Source of the DNA: Anaerolineaceae bacterium UBA5404 | GTDB lineage: Bacteria > Chloroflexota > Anaerolineae > Anaerolineales > Anaerolineaceae | Reading direction: 5' to 3' | Assembly: GCA_002409625.1 (NCBI GenBank) | Contig: DHNY01000003.1 | Coordinates: 68,703-132,702 of the forward strand | Length of the DNA stretch: 64,000 nt | Part shown: in pieces, positions 38,168 through 47,585 of the stretch | Layout: every line of letters begins with the position of its first letter | Numbering within the stretch: the first letter of the stretch is position 1 | Made by a program: the position numbers and the translations under genes | The notes under the pieces: model-generated | The model's input: the letters and a program-made list of their open reading frames with translations, nothing else | Database searches by the model: none | What the model was told of the DNA's origin: nothing

Positions 38168-40221
38168 TGGCAGATCATACTCTTTCTCAAACAAGTTGTT
38201 GTGGATGTTCTGGTGGCGCCTGTGCCACACTGGTTACACCCGATCCAGAAGGCGCTAAGCACGCTAAAATCCTCGATTTTAAAGGCTTTTGGCATTACTT
38301 TTGGAGAATGCCCGAACTCAAACTTGTCATTCCTGGAATCGCGCTTTTGGCGATTACTTTCTTTTTGCCGAGGTTTGGGTTGGGTGATACCTGGGTTACC
38401 ATTATTCAATTGCTACTGTTGCCGGTGGCAGGTTGGTTTGTTTTGAGCCATGGTTTTAAAAGCCTCTTTATTGAACGGCGTTTGAACATGGACGTATTGA
38501 TGTCCTTTGCTTTGATTGGTGCTGTGCTGATTGGTGAAGGCGTTGAGGCTCTGGTTTTGCTGGTCCTTTTTACGCTTTCGGAAGCCATTGAAGGTTACAC
38601 CAGTGCCAGCGCGCGAAAGGTTTTGACCGAGTTTGCAGATCTGGCACCGAAACACGCCTTGCGCGTAGCCAATGGCGAAGAGCATGAGATTGGCGTTGAG
38701 GAGCTTAACATCGGCGACCATATCATTGTGCGGGCTGGTGAACGTCTACCAATGGATGGCATTATCGTGAATGGGCAAAGTGAACTCAATCAGGCCCCGA
38801 TTACTGGCGAAAGTGCCTGGGTTCCTAAAAATATTGGCGATGAAGTGCTTTCTGGAACGGTCAATGGCAGTGGTTTGCTTCAAGTTGAAGTGACCCGATT
38901 GGTGGCAGATACCACCATGCAACGTATCATTCGCCTGGTTACCGAAGCGCAAGCCACAAAAGCCAAGCAAGAAAAATTTATTGACAAATTTGCCAGTATC
39001 TACACGCCGATTGTGATGCTCGTTGCCATTTTGGTGGCGCTTATTCCTACCGTATTTTTTAAGCAACCCTTGTGGAACACGCCAGAAAGCTATGGTTGGA
39101 TCCACAGAGGGCTTTCCTTGCTGATGATTGGTTGCCCTTGCGCCTTAGTGATCAGCACGCCCATCACCATTATCAGTGGGCTAACCCGTGCGGCACGGTC
39201 TGGGGTAATCTTTAAAGGTGGGGTGTATTTAGAAGGGCTTTCTAATGTAAAAGCCGTCGCTTTTGATAAAACCGGCACCTTAACCCGGGGTGAACCCAAA
39301 GTTGAACGGGTTAAAGCGGTTGATTGTTTGGATGAGAACGAACCTTGTGAACCATGTGACCATTTGCTGGCTCTTGCCAGTTCACTTGAAGAGCGCAGTA
39401 GCCACCCTTTGAGTAACGCTATTCTTGAAAGAGCGGAAGAACGCGGTGTGCGTGGGCAAATTCCACCGGCGGAAGAGCTTAAGGTCTTGGGTGGACGCGG
39501 TCAAGAAGGCATTGTGAATGGCAAAAAAGCGACGATTGGGTCGGTGCCACTCTTCCTGGCAGAACACCACACACCGGAGGATCTTATTGAAGAAACACGC
39601 CGAGCCGAAGAAGAAGGACGAACCACGGTTTTGGTTTGTGATGGCGAGGCGGTGCGTGGTTATTTAACGCTTCGCGACCAGGCAAGACCGGAAGCAATTG
39701 AGGTGCTTAAAACCTTGCAAGCCTTTGGCGTGCACACGGTGATGCTGACCGGTGATAATGCTGGTGCTGCCAGACACATTGCAAACTCTTTGGGCATCCA
39801 TGAGGTGAATTCATCTTTGTTACCCCATGAAAAGCTCGACGCCCTTGAAATTTTACAGAAGAAGTTTGGCATGGTGGCGATGGTTGGCGATGGCATCAAC
39901 GATGGTCCGGCATTGGCACGTGCGGATATTGGCGTGGCAATGGGTGGCGCGGCGAGTGGTCAAATTTTGGAAACGGCGGACGTGGTTCTGATGAACAATG
40001 ACCTCAAACGACTACCATTTGCGCTAAGGCTCTCACGTTTTACCAATAAGCTGATCCGGCAGAACATCATTATCAGTTTAGGGGTTAAATTCACGGTTGC
40101 AGCTTTAGCGATTATGGGATTAACGCCACTCTGGGTTGCCGTGCTGGCGGATATTGGCATTTCGCTCCTTGTAACCGTAAATGGTTTGCGTGCGACCGGC
40201 TTTGAAAAAGAAGAAATCTAG
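38167..40221 (+). CDS. P1B-type heavy-metal-translocating ATPase (Zn2+/Cd2+/Pb2+ class)
   Basis: 684-residue efflux ATPase. It has no full N-terminal HMA domain; instead there is a short Cys cluster CCGCSGGAC (11-19), probably for metal capture. Core motifs: TGES in the actuator domain (ITGESAWVP), the intramembrane CPC (MIGCPCALV), phosphorylation site DKTGTLT, SSHPLSNA (nucleotide domain), TGDN and GDGINDGPAL. A Cys/Glu-rich insert (DCLDENEPCEPCD) follows the phosphorylation site. The last helix has WVAVLADIGISLLV, with the Asp typical of Zn2+/Cd2+ pumps of the ZntA/CadA type. Its start overlaps the ArsR stop (TAATG). The TAG stop is followed closely by a terminator. Confidence 0.94.
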   Translation: MADHTLSQTSCCGCSGGACATLVTPDPEGAKHAKILDFKGFWHYFWRMPELKLVIPGIALLAITFFLPRFGLGDTWVTIIQLLLLPVAGWFVLSHGFKSLFIERRLNMDVLMSFALIGAVLIGEGVEALVLLVLFTLSEAIEGYTSASARKVLTEFADLAPKHALRVANGEEHEIGVEELNIGDHIIVRAGERLPMDGIIVNGQSELNQAPITGESAWVPKNIGDEVLSGTVNGSGLLQVEVTRLVADTTMQRIIRLVTEAQATKAKQEKFIDKFASIYTPIVMLVAILVALIPTVFFKQPLWNTPESYGWIHRGLSLLMIGCPCALVISTPITIISGLTRAARSGVIFKGGVYLEGLSNVKAVAFDKTGTLTRGEPKVERVKAVDCLDENEPCEPCDHLLALASSLEERSSHPLSNAILERAEERGVRGQIPPAEELKVLGGRGQEGIVNGKKATIGSVPLFLAEHHTPEDLIEETRRAEEEGRTTVLVCDGEAVRGYLTLRDQARPEAIEVLKTLQAFGVHTVMLTGDNAGAARHIANSLGIHEVNSSLLPHEKLDALEILQKKFGMVAMVGDGINDGPALARADIGVAMGGAASGQILETADVVLMNNDLKRLPFALRLSRFTNKLIRQNIIISLGVKFTVAALAIMGLTPLWVAVLADIGISLLVTVNGLRATGFEKEEI

Positions 40222-40233
40222 TTTGTCTTAGGA

Positions 40234-40268
40234 AAAGCTCTGGATGATTATGTTATCCAGAGTTTTTT
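40234..40268. terminator. Bidirectional terminator between P1B ATPase and DUF3048 gene
   Basis: Stem CTCTGGAT / ATCCAGAG (40238-40245 with 40255-40262), 9-nt loop, TTTTTT on the plus side and AAAAG upstream so that a U-containing tract also follows on the minus strand. It lies 12 nt past the ATPase TAG, showing that this TAG is a genuine stop. Confidence 0.85.
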
Positions 40269-41487
40269 ATTTAAGGATAAAGTGCATATCCCATTCGCCC
40301 TCATCAACCTGTTCAATGTTGCTATCCATCGTTGCCAGGGTTACCCAGGTTTTGCCGGGCTTGAGTTGGAAGGGCTCACCCTCAAGGTCATAGAAGAGGA
40401 ATGGTTGGTCAAAACCTTCAGCACCCCAGCGGATATGATAAAGCTTGCCATCGCGCAGCAGGATGCCACGTTGCTCGGTGCCGCCATCTTTAAAATTAAT
40501 ATCAAAGAAAAGATTGCGATAATTAAAATAGTTGCTAAAGAGAAAAATGATGTTTTCAAAGGCAATCGGTTCGCCGCTGCCAAGGTCTTCGCTTTTGCTG
40601 AGGGTGTATTCGCCGGCAGAAACTTTTTTATCCTGCCAAAGTTCATAAGCGTCACTGTCCTCATTAAATCGCCAATCCATCACAGAAAAATCAGCGTACA
40701 TAAAGCTAAACCTAAGCGCGTCATCACTCGAATCTGGAGCTGTTTTTGAAAACTTTAGACCAAACAAACTGGGGATGAAATTTTCGTCTGACTTTTTTGC
40801 CAGTTCATTACGCACTGCATCGGTATTAACGAAAGTATTGCCTCCCTGGGCTAAGGTTTCGGTGCAAATGGCAGGGCAGGGAGCAAAACCACGCATGGTG
40901 TAGCGTCTGTTTAGGTAACTTTCCAGTACATCACCCACGATGTCATCAGCGCTGGCGACAATTAATTGTCCTTGCATATGTTCGGCAATACGGGCATCAA
41001 CCACGCGTCCAGGTCCCAGCGGACCAACGTGTTCGTGGTCGTCGCCATAATACAAAGCGAGGAGATGATTGGATTGCGCGCCAATAAAGTATTCAAAAAC
41101 CATATCGGCTTTGTTTAAGCCATCGGCTGGGCGTAACGATTCTGGCCAATTGGCGATTTTTACCAGCACAGGGCGTTCGCGGAGCAGGGAAGGTCTGTTA
41201 ACCGTTAGACCAGTGAGCGGATTTACGAAGCCAAGTGTGTTTTGGCGGGGTTCAGGCTGAGGTGTATCGCTTGCGACTGGCCAGGGTGTGGCGGATGGGA
41301 TCGGCGTGGGTGTGGCGTGTTCTGCCAGTCGGGTTGCCACCTGGCTGGGAAGAGGGCTTTGACCGCTTGGGCTGGGAACGGCGGGCGTTAATTTGGGTGG
41401 CTTGGATTGGCAAGCGCCTAAAACTAAACTGATGCTAATCAGTACTAACGCCAGGATTTTAAGCTTGCTCTTGCTCTGCCTCATCAT
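40267..41487 (-). CDS. DUF3048 lipoprotein (YerB-like), paralogue 1
   Basis: 406 residues. Lipoprotein signal with lipobox LGAC (C26), Pro/Thr/Ser-rich linker (to about 85), then the DUF3048 N-terminal domain starting NPLTGLTVNRP and the C-terminal half ending KPGKTWVTLA. Motifs LLALYYGDD, VGPLGPGRVVDARI and CPAICTET recur in the paralogue at 61581-62819. The family is related to B. subtilis YerB; its biochemical role is not established to my knowledge, and an envelope-associated role is likely. Its start overlaps the SDR gene end by 29 nt. Confidence 0.88.
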   Translation of the reverse strand: MMRQSKSKLKILALVLISISLVLGACQSKPPKLTPAVPSPSGQSPLPSQVATRLAEHATPTPIPSATPWPVASDTPQPEPRQNTLGFVNPLTGLTVNRPSLLRERPVLVKIANWPESLRPADGLNKADMVFEYFIGAQSNHLLALYYGDDHEHVGPLGPGRVVDARIAEHMQGQLIVASADDIVGDVLESYLNRRYTMRGFAPCPAICTETLAQGGNTFVNTDAVRNELAKKSDENFIPSLFGLKFSKTAPDSSDDALRFSFMYADFSVMDWRFNEDSDAYELWQDKKVSAGEYTLSKSEDLGSGEPIAFENIIFLFSNYFNYRNLFFDINFKDGGTEQRGILLRDGKLYHIRWGAEGFDQPFLFYDLEGEPFQLKPGKTWVTLATMDSNIEQVDEGEWDMHFILK

Positions 41488-42328
41488 CCTCTGATTCTAT
41501 CATGAGCCCTGCCCAGTTGTGACTGGCTCGCCATAGGTTTTTTTGCAGTTTTTTGTTTAAAGCCATGGGTGCCGGTTGGGTCATTTTGTAGCGTTCAAAA
41601 TACTTTCCGGTGGTATAGGCATGCTTGGGGTTAGTCGCAAGATCAAAAACGGTTTTTGCGCCAGATGGCACTGAAGAACCATAGGAAAGTGGCAAGATGC
41701 GGATGACTTTCGTGCGGATGATACCCGGATGCAGGCAGTTTACGGTGATATTGCTGTTCTCCAGCTGGCGGGCAAGCTCAATTGTCCAGGCAACAATAAG
41801 CAATTTGGAGCGACAATAGCTAACCCAACGCCAGAAAAACGGGCTGTCACTCGGGTTTTTAATACTGTTCCAAACGAATTTGTGTCCAATGGAAGACATG
41901 TTGATGATGTGGGGTTGATTTCCTTTTTCAAGCAGGGGCAGTAAGGTTTTGGTCAGCAAGAACGCGGAAAGATAGTTGACTTGCAGGGTTTGCTCGAAGC
42001 CGTCCTGGGTAATCACGCGATTATCCGGATAAAGACCGGCATTGTTGATGAGGATATCCAGGCTTTGATGGTCCTCAAGGAATTCATTTGCCATGCGGCG
42101 TACATCTTCAAGCGAAGAAAAATCAGCCTGATAGCTAAAGAATTGACCTCTGGGGTTGGCGTCCTTTAAGGCTTGCATTGTTGCGGCTAATTTTTTGGGG
42201 TTGCGGCCATGAATACACACAGTCGCGCCAACTTTCGCAAACATGAGGGCGGTTTCTTTGCCAATGCCATCAGTGGCACCGGTGATAAAAACTTTTTTGT
42301 GGTATAGAGCAAGGGCGTTTTTTGACAT
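41459..42328 (-). CDS. Short-chain dehydrogenase/reductase (retinol dehydrogenase-like)
   Basis: 289-residue classical SDR: NAD(P)-binding TGATDGIG (17-24), NNAG (95-98), catalytic S145/S146 region in MSSIGHKF and Y171-x3-K175 (YCRSK), then HPGIIRT. The basic residues in IHGRNPKK after beta-2 suggest NADPH preference. The overall pattern is closest to the retinol dehydrogenase / protochlorophyllide reductase-like branch; substrate unknown. It is first of a two-gene unit with the DUF3048 lipoprotein. The C-terminus is acidic (SEDDEAEQEQA). Confidence 0.88.
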   Translation of the reverse strand: MSKNALALYHKKVFITGATDGIGKETALMFAKVGATVCIHGRNPKKLAATMQALKDANPRGQFFSYQADFSSLEDVRRMANEFLEDHQSLDILINNAGLYPDNRVITQDGFEQTLQVNYLSAFLLTKTLLPLLEKGNQPHIINMSSIGHKFVWNSIKNPSDSPFFWRWVSYCRSKLLIVAWTIELARQLENSNITVNCLHPGIIRTKVIRILPLSYGSSVPSGAKTVFDLATNPKHAYTTGKYFERYKMTQPAPMALNKKLQKNLWRASHNWAGLMIESEDDEAEQEQA

Positions 42329-42452
42329 AGAGCTATAATTCCTAACTTATGGATTATAGACAGCGTGCTCCTTTCCGTCAATCTTAATCGGCTATTGAAA
42401 TTGACTAAGAAAAGCGCTTAAGTTTGATAGAATTGAGCGCAGAGGAAAGACT

Positions 42453-43820
42453 ATGGAAATTGTGATTGTTGGTGGCGGAAAGTTGGGTCAGACACTGTGT
42501 AATGACCTGTCAAATGAGGGACACGAAATTGTGCTCATTGATCAAAAGCAAGGGCGTATTGACATGCTGGAAGAAACCTACGATATTCGTGGCGTAAACG
42601 GCAATGGCGCAGCGATTGAAACTCAAAAAGAAGCCAATGTTTCTTTGGCGGATGTTTTCATCGCAGCAACGCCCTCTGATGACACCAATCTCATTGCGGC
42701 ATCCATTGCCAATAAGCTTGGTGCAAAGTTTACAATCGCCCGCGTTCGCAATCCTGAATATGCCCGGGACTTGGGTTTTTATCAAAAGCAACTGGGTATT
42801 GGGATGCTAATCAATCCGGATGCCGAAGCTGCAGCGGATATCACCCGCGTTTTTGATTACCCGGCGGCAAACGCTATTGAGCCTTTTGCCAATGGGCTAG
42901 TGGACATGGTGCAACTCAGGGTTAGCCCAAACGCGCCGATTGTTGGCCAAAGCCTGGCTGACATCCGAAAGGTTATTCCTGAGCTGCTTTTGTGTGTTAT
43001 TGACCGGGAAACGGGCATTACCATTCCTAAAGGGTCAACTCAACTGCAGGAAAACGATTACATCCAAATGGTGGGCAATCCCAAAGCAATACATAAATTT
43101 AGCCAGCTTTGTGGCCATAAAAACGCACGATGGCGTTCTGCGCTCATTGTTGGGGGTAGTCGTATTGCGTATTATCTTATTCCTGCTTTGCTCAAGCGGG
43201 GTGTTTATGTGAAGGTGATTGAAACCAAGCCAGAAGTGGCTGACCGTCTGGCGATGAGTTTTCCAGAAGCTGAAATTATTTACGGTGATGGCACCGATCA
43301 AAAATTCCTGCGCGAGATGCATTTGTCTAACTATGATGTGGCGGTGGCTTTAATCAACATTGATGAGGAAAACTTGATGTTCTCACTCTTCGCACATCAG
43401 CAAGGTGTGGGAAAAACAATTACCAAGGTCAATCGCAGGGAACTCATCAAGCTGATTGACCACACGGTTTTAGACACGATTATCACGCCGTCCCTTTCAA
43501 GCAGCGACCGCATCATCCAATACATCCGCTCACACGAAAAAACAGCTTCAAGTAAGCTCGAAACCTATGCCCGATTGGGTGTTGAGGGTGTTGAAGCACT
43601 TGAGTTTATAGCCACAGAGGACTCACAGGTTTGCCTTGAAAAAATTCAGAACCTGAACATCAAGCAAGGAGTTTTAATTGCCCACATTCTGCGGGGCACA
43701 AAACGCATTATTCCGGCAGGTGCTGATCAGATTCAGCCTGGTGACCGGGTTTTGTTGGTTGCTTTGGACCATCGTATTAACCAGCTTGACGACATCATTG
43801 ACCCTGAGGCGAACCGATGA
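42453..43820 (+). CDS. trkA: Trk potassium uptake system NAD-binding regulatory protein
   Basis: 455-residue peripheral membrane protein that forms the gating ring of the TrkH K+ channel. Two RCK/TrkA-N Rossmann domains (first GGGKLGQTL with VLID at beta-2, second VGGSRIAYYL with GDGTDQKFL) are each followed by a TrkA-C domain. NAD(H)/ATP binding regulates K+ flux. The stop overlaps the TrkH start (ATGA, 4 nt). SD AGAGGAAAG lies 4-5 nt before the ATG. Confidence 0.96.
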   Translation: MEIVIVGGGKLGQTLCNDLSNEGHEIVLIDQKQGRIDMLEETYDIRGVNGNGAAIETQKEANVSLADVFIAATPSDDTNLIAASIANKLGAKFTIARVRNPEYARDLGFYQKQLGIGMLINPDAEAAADITRVFDYPAANAIEPFANGLVDMVQLRVSPNAPIVGQSLADIRKVIPELLLCVIDRETGITIPKGSTQLQENDYIQMVGNPKAIHKFSQLCGHKNARWRSALIVGGSRIAYYLIPALLKRGVYVKVIETKPEVADRLAMSFPEAEIIYGDGTDQKFLREMHLSNYDVAVALINIDEENLMFSLFAHQQGVGKTITKVNRRELIKLIDHTVLDTIITPSLSSSDRIIQYIRSHEKTASSKLETYARLGVEGVEALEFIATEDSQVCLEKIQNLNIKQGVLIAHILRGTKRIIPAGADQIQPGDRVLLVALDHRINQLDDIIDPEANR

Positions 43821-45268
43821 ACTTTGGGATGATCCGCTATCTTTTGGGCAGAATTCTGCTCATTTTGAGCGCTTTGTTGCTGCCTGCCCTGATAATTGGC
43901 TTGGCTTTTAGAGAGCCGTTTAGGATACTGCTTGGGTTTATCGTTGCCATTGCGTTTTGTGCCGGTTTAGGCTTTTTAATGGCGCGAAACAAACCGCAAA
44001 ACGAAGACTTTTACGCCCGTGAAGGTTTGGTGCTGGTCGCGTTGGCGTGGATTATGGTTTCTGTGATTGGGGCTATACCTTTTGTGCTTAGTGGAAGTGT
44101 GCCATCGGTTGTGGATGCCTTGTTTGAATCAACCAGTGGATTTACCACCACCGGAGCGAGCGTGCTGAATATTGTGCCTGGCTTTTTGCCTAAATCGCTC
44201 ATGTTTTGGCGCAACTTTACCATGTTTATTGGTGGTATGGGCTTTCTTTTCTTTATTATCAGCTTGCAACCGGCGATTGGTTCGCGGGGCATTTTTATCA
44301 TGCGGGCTGAATCACCCGGTCCTGGCTCAGGAAAGCTGGAATCACGGGTTAGCAAAACCATCTATATCCTGTATGCCATTTACATCAGCTTGATTTTGAT
44401 TGTGGCGGTGCTTTTGCGGATTGGTAAGGTGGGTTGGTTTGATTCCTTTTTGTTAGCATTTGGCGTTGCCGGCACAGGCGGGTTTGATATTTTGCCACAG
44501 TCGATTGGCGCCTATGACAGTCAATTTGTGCGCATGGTGGTTGCCATCGCAATGGCTGTGTTTGGCATGAGCTTTAATTTGATTTATCTCTTGGTGATTG
44601 GCAAATTTAAGCAGTTTTTCAAATCGGAAGAATTGCGTTGGTATTTGAGTATCATGGTTGTTGCCGTTTTGTTGGTTGGTATAACGGTTTTTCCACTTTA
44701 CACGAATATTAAAACCCTGTTTCAGGATGTCTTTTTTACCACCAGTTCAATGATGACCACCACGGGGTATTCCACCGTTGATTTTCACAAATGGCCAACT
44801 TTTGCGCATGTCATTTTGCTGTTTGTCATGTTTTCAGGCGGCATGACCGGTTCAACCGCATCGGGTTTGAAGATAGCACGCATTATGCATTTTGGTAAAT
44901 CCATTAAGCAGGAGTTGCGCCGCATGCTTTCACCAGAACGCGCTTTACCTATCGTTATCGAAGGTAAACAGATTAACGACCGAACCCAGCGAGGCAGTAC
45001 CTTTTACCTGATTACCTACCTTTCTGTTTTTCTGATCATTTTGGGGTTGATTAGTTTGGATACCCAAAACTTTGCCAGTGCTTTCAATGCCACCATCGCC
45101 ACCTTGAACAACGTAGGGCATGGTTCAGACCTTCTGGGTCCAGCGATGCCTTATAGTGAGATGAGCGTGGCGAGCAAGCTGTTGATGTGTATCTCAATGT
45201 TGATGGGCAGGTTGGAGATTTATCCGGTTTTGTTGCTTTTGTTTCCTGCCACCTGGCGGAAAACATAA
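43817..45268 (+). CDS. trkH: Trk/Ktr potassium uptake channel subunit
   Basis: 483-residue K+ channel of the SKT superfamily with about ten membrane segments and four imperfect pore loops: STSGFTTTGASV, VAGTGGFDI, STMTTTGYST-like SSMMTTTGYSTVD, and LNNVGHGSDLLGP. The glycine of each filter is present, and MFSGGMTGSTASGLK marks the conserved intramembrane region. It is translated from an overlap with trkA, giving the standard two-component Trk system. Confidence 0.96.
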   Translation: MNFGMIRYLLGRILLILSALLLPALIIGLAFREPFRILLGFIVAIAFCAGLGFLMARNKPQNEDFYAREGLVLVALAWIMVSVIGAIPFVLSGSVPSVVDALFESTSGFTTTGASVLNIVPGFLPKSLMFWRNFTMFIGGMGFLFFIISLQPAIGSRGIFIMRAESPGPGSGKLESRVSKTIYILYAIYISLILIVAVLLRIGKVGWFDSFLLAFGVAGTGGFDILPQSIGAYDSQFVRMVVAIAMAVFGMSFNLIYLLVIGKFKQFFKSEELRWYLSIMVVAVLLVGITVFPLYTNIKTLFQDVFFTTSSMMTTTGYSTVDFHKWPTFAHVILLFVMFSGGMTGSTASGLKIARIMHFGKSIKQELRRMLSPERALPIVIEGKQINDRTQRGSTFYLITYLSVFLIILGLISLDTQNFASAFNATIATLNNVGHGSDLLGPAMPYSEMSVASKLLMCISMLMGRLEIYPVLLLLFPATWRKT

Positions 45269-45364
45269 TAAACCTTTTGTTAAAATGTGGCAAAAAGGTT
45301 TACAGAAAGTCTCTTTTATTTAACAGCTCATGTAAAATGGCACAAATCCAATTGGTGAGAAGCG

Positions 45365-45895
45365 ATGAAAAACAAGAAATCGAGTTCTAAAAAAAGCAAC
45401 GAAAGTAAATCAAAACAGCAGGTTAAACTGAGCCCCTGGCTGTGGCTCTTATTAATCATCCCGATTGCAATCCTTTCAGCGTTTCTGATTCAACGTCAAA
45501 ACAGCATAAAAATAGTTGAGTCCAAGCCTAAAGAGAATGTGCAAGTTTCTCAAAATGAAACGCAGGATCCATTGCAGCTCCCGCTTGAAATCAGTGTGAA
45601 GGAAGCTCATCAGATGTACTAGGACGGGATTTTTATGCTGGATGTGCGCGAAGTTGATGAGTGGAACGCGGGGCATATTCCCGGGGCAACTCTCATATCT
45701 TTGGGTAGCTTGGAAAGAAACGCTCAGGCAGTCCCGAAAGATGAACAAGTCGTAATCGTTTGTCGCTCAGGCAATCGCAGTGCCCAAGCCAGAGACATTT
45801 TAAAGAGGCTGGGTTATCAGTACGTCACCAGTATGAAAGGTGGCATGAATGATTGGATTAGGGCTGGTTATGATGTGGAAATTGGGGGAAATTAG
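45365..45895 (+). pseudogene. Membrane-anchored rhodanese-domain protein interrupted by in-frame TAG
   Basis: One continuous frame encodes a Lys/Ser-rich N-terminus, one membrane helix (LSPWLWLLLIIPIAILSAFL), a linker and a rhodanese domain (EISVKEAHQMY-x-DGIFMLDVRE ... VVIVCRSGNRS). It is broken only by a TAG at 45620-45622, between HQMY and DGIFMLD, where Gln, Lys or Glu is usual. The catalytic Cys is in CRSGNRS. AGGACGGG after the TAG could act as SD for ATG 45635, giving a soluble 86-residue fragment that lacks the first strand and helix. The natural end is also TAG. Nonsense mutation, sequencing error or readthrough cannot be separated from one sequence. Confidence 0.82.
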
Positions 45896-45971
45896 GCGGC
45901 TAAAGCCATACACCTAAAGCCAATATTAAAATTTGAGGGTATCATTGCTTATAGGCAGACAAGGAGCAATG

Positions 45972-47534
45972 ATGAACGACCCTCAATTATTAGCCATTGA
46001 TCTTGGCACACAATCATGTCGCGCGCTTGTGTTTAGTCCACGCGGTGACTTAATCGCAAAATCACAAATCCCCATTCAATCCTTTGTAAGTCCGGAACCA
46101 GGCTGGGCAGAGCAAGCCCCAGAATTTTTCTGGCAGGCGGTTTGCGAGGCATGCCAGGCTTTATGGCAGATGCCCGGGGTGCGCAAAGAGGCTTTGCTTG
46201 GCTTTGCCATCACCACGCAACGCTCCACCGTCATCAATCTCGATGAAAATGGCAAACCTCTACGTCCTGCCATTCACTGGACAGACCAACGCAGAACGCC
46301 AGGACTGAAGCCGATTGGTGGTTTATGGGGTTTGGCCTTTGCACTTTCAGGCATGCAAGACACCGTGGCATATCTGATGGCTGAGGCGGAAGTTAACTGG
46401 ATTAGACGCTATCAACCCGAGATATGGGAAAAAACGCATAAGTACATGTTGCTCTCAGGTTATTTGCATTACCGTCTTACAGGTGAGTTGGTTGAATCGA
46501 TAGGAAATATGGCAACCTATATGCCCTTTGACTATAAGAAGCAAGATTGGTGCGCGGATGGTGACTGGAAGTGGAAAGCTGTTCCCATTGAAAAGGAAAA
46601 GCTCATGCCTTTGGTTGCTGCTACAAGCTTGATTGGCACAATCACCCAGGAAGCGGCCTTAGCAACCGGCATTCCGGAAGGTTTGCCCTTGTACGCCGCG
46701 GCTTCTGATAAGGCTTGCGAAGTGATTGGGGCAGGCTGTGTGGAACCCAACATTGCCTGCCTAAGTTTTGGCACAACCGCGACTATCAATACCACGCATC
46801 ATAAATATGTTGAGGCAGTACCGCTCATTCCGCCATATCCTTCAGCCATTCCAAATGCCTACTCGCTTGAAATTCAATTGTACAGAGGCTTTTGGCTGGT
46901 GTCTTGGTTTAAACGCGAGTTTGGCATGAATGAACAGCGTTTGGCAAGCCAAAGAGGCATTCCAACCGAGATGCTTTTTGATGATTTGATTAACTCTGTT
47001 CCGGCGGGCTCGATGGGCTTGATGTTGCAGCCTTATTGGGCGCCAGGACTTAAAATGCCAGGACCCGAGGCGAAAGGCGCGATTATTGGCTTTGGTGATG
47101 TGCACACCCGCGCGCATGTTTACCGGTCGCTGATTGAAGGGATAGGCTATGCCTTGAGAGAAGGCGCGGAACGCAGCAGCAAGCGCAGTCGCATCCCCAT
47201 TGAAGCGGTGCGTGTGGCGGGAGGTGGCTCGCAAAGTTCTGCAGCAATGCAAATCGCGGCGGATATTTTTGGGGTGCCTGCCAGCCGGCCACATACTTAT
47301 GAAGCCAGTGGGCTTGGCGCAGCCATGGATCTTGCCGTTGGGCTGGGCATACATTCTGATTTCAATGTCGCGGTGGCTGAGATGTGTCGGGTGCAGGACA
47401 CTTTTGAGCCAAATCCTAAAAATCAAGCCATTTATGATGAACTCTATGAACGGGTCTACCTGAAAATGTACGGCTCTTTAAAACACCTTTACCATGAGAT
47501 AAGCGATATCACTGGTTATCCGCCATTGGATTAA
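45972..47534 (+). CDS. FGGY-family carbohydrate kinase
   Basis: 520 residues of the FGGY sugar/polyol kinase family: N-terminal ATPase lobe opening LLAIDLGTQSCRALVF (phosphate 1), TTQRSTVI, IHWTDQR, and a C-terminal lobe with LSFGTTATIN (phosphate 2) and RVAGGGSQSSAAMQIAADIFG (adenosine) motifs. It transfers phosphate from ATP to a sugar such as xylulose, gluconate or glycerol; the substrate cannot be assigned by eye and no sugar transporter is adjacent. The ATG at 45972 has SD AAGGAG at 5 nt; the ATG three bases earlier is too close. Confidence 0.88.
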   Translation: MNDPQLLAIDLGTQSCRALVFSPRGDLIAKSQIPIQSFVSPEPGWAEQAPEFFWQAVCEACQALWQMPGVRKEALLGFAITTQRSTVINLDENGKPLRPAIHWTDQRRTPGLKPIGGLWGLAFALSGMQDTVAYLMAEAEVNWIRRYQPEIWEKTHKYMLLSGYLHYRLTGELVESIGNMATYMPFDYKKQDWCADGDWKWKAVPIEKEKLMPLVAATSLIGTITQEAALATGIPEGLPLYAAASDKACEVIGAGCVEPNIACLSFGTTATINTTHHKYVEAVPLIPPYPSAIPNAYSLEIQLYRGFWLVSWFKREFGMNEQRLASQRGIPTEMLFDDLINSVPAGSMGLMLQPYWAPGLKMPGPEAKGAIIGFGDVHTRAHVYRSLIEGIGYALREGAERSSKRSRIPIEAVRVAGGGSQSSAAMQIAADIFGVPASRPHTYEASGLGAAMDLAVGLGIHSDFNVAVAEMCRVQDTFEPNPKNQAIYDELYERVYLKMYGSLKHLYHEISDITGYPPLD

Positions 47535-47554
47535 GCGCTTATACGGTGCAAAGA

Positions 47555-47585
47555 AAAAGAAGAGCTCTTTTAGAGCTCTTCTTTT
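47555..47585. terminator. Bidirectional terminator between FGGY kinase and NYN genes
   Basis: 14-bp stem AAAAGAAGAGCTCT / AGAGCTCTTCTTTT (47555-47568 with 47572-47585) with a TTT loop. U-rich tracts follow in both directions. The stop codon of the minus-strand NYN gene lies in the loop region. Confidence 0.88.

Noticed and set aside
29828..45622. TAG reassigned to a sense codon in this organism
   Set aside because: Several genes end naturally in TAG here (exonuclease at 37519, P1B ATPase at 40221, MsrA, the QG-rich protein), and the ATPase TAG is followed within 12 nt by a terminator hairpin. Global reassignment would extend these proteins improperly.
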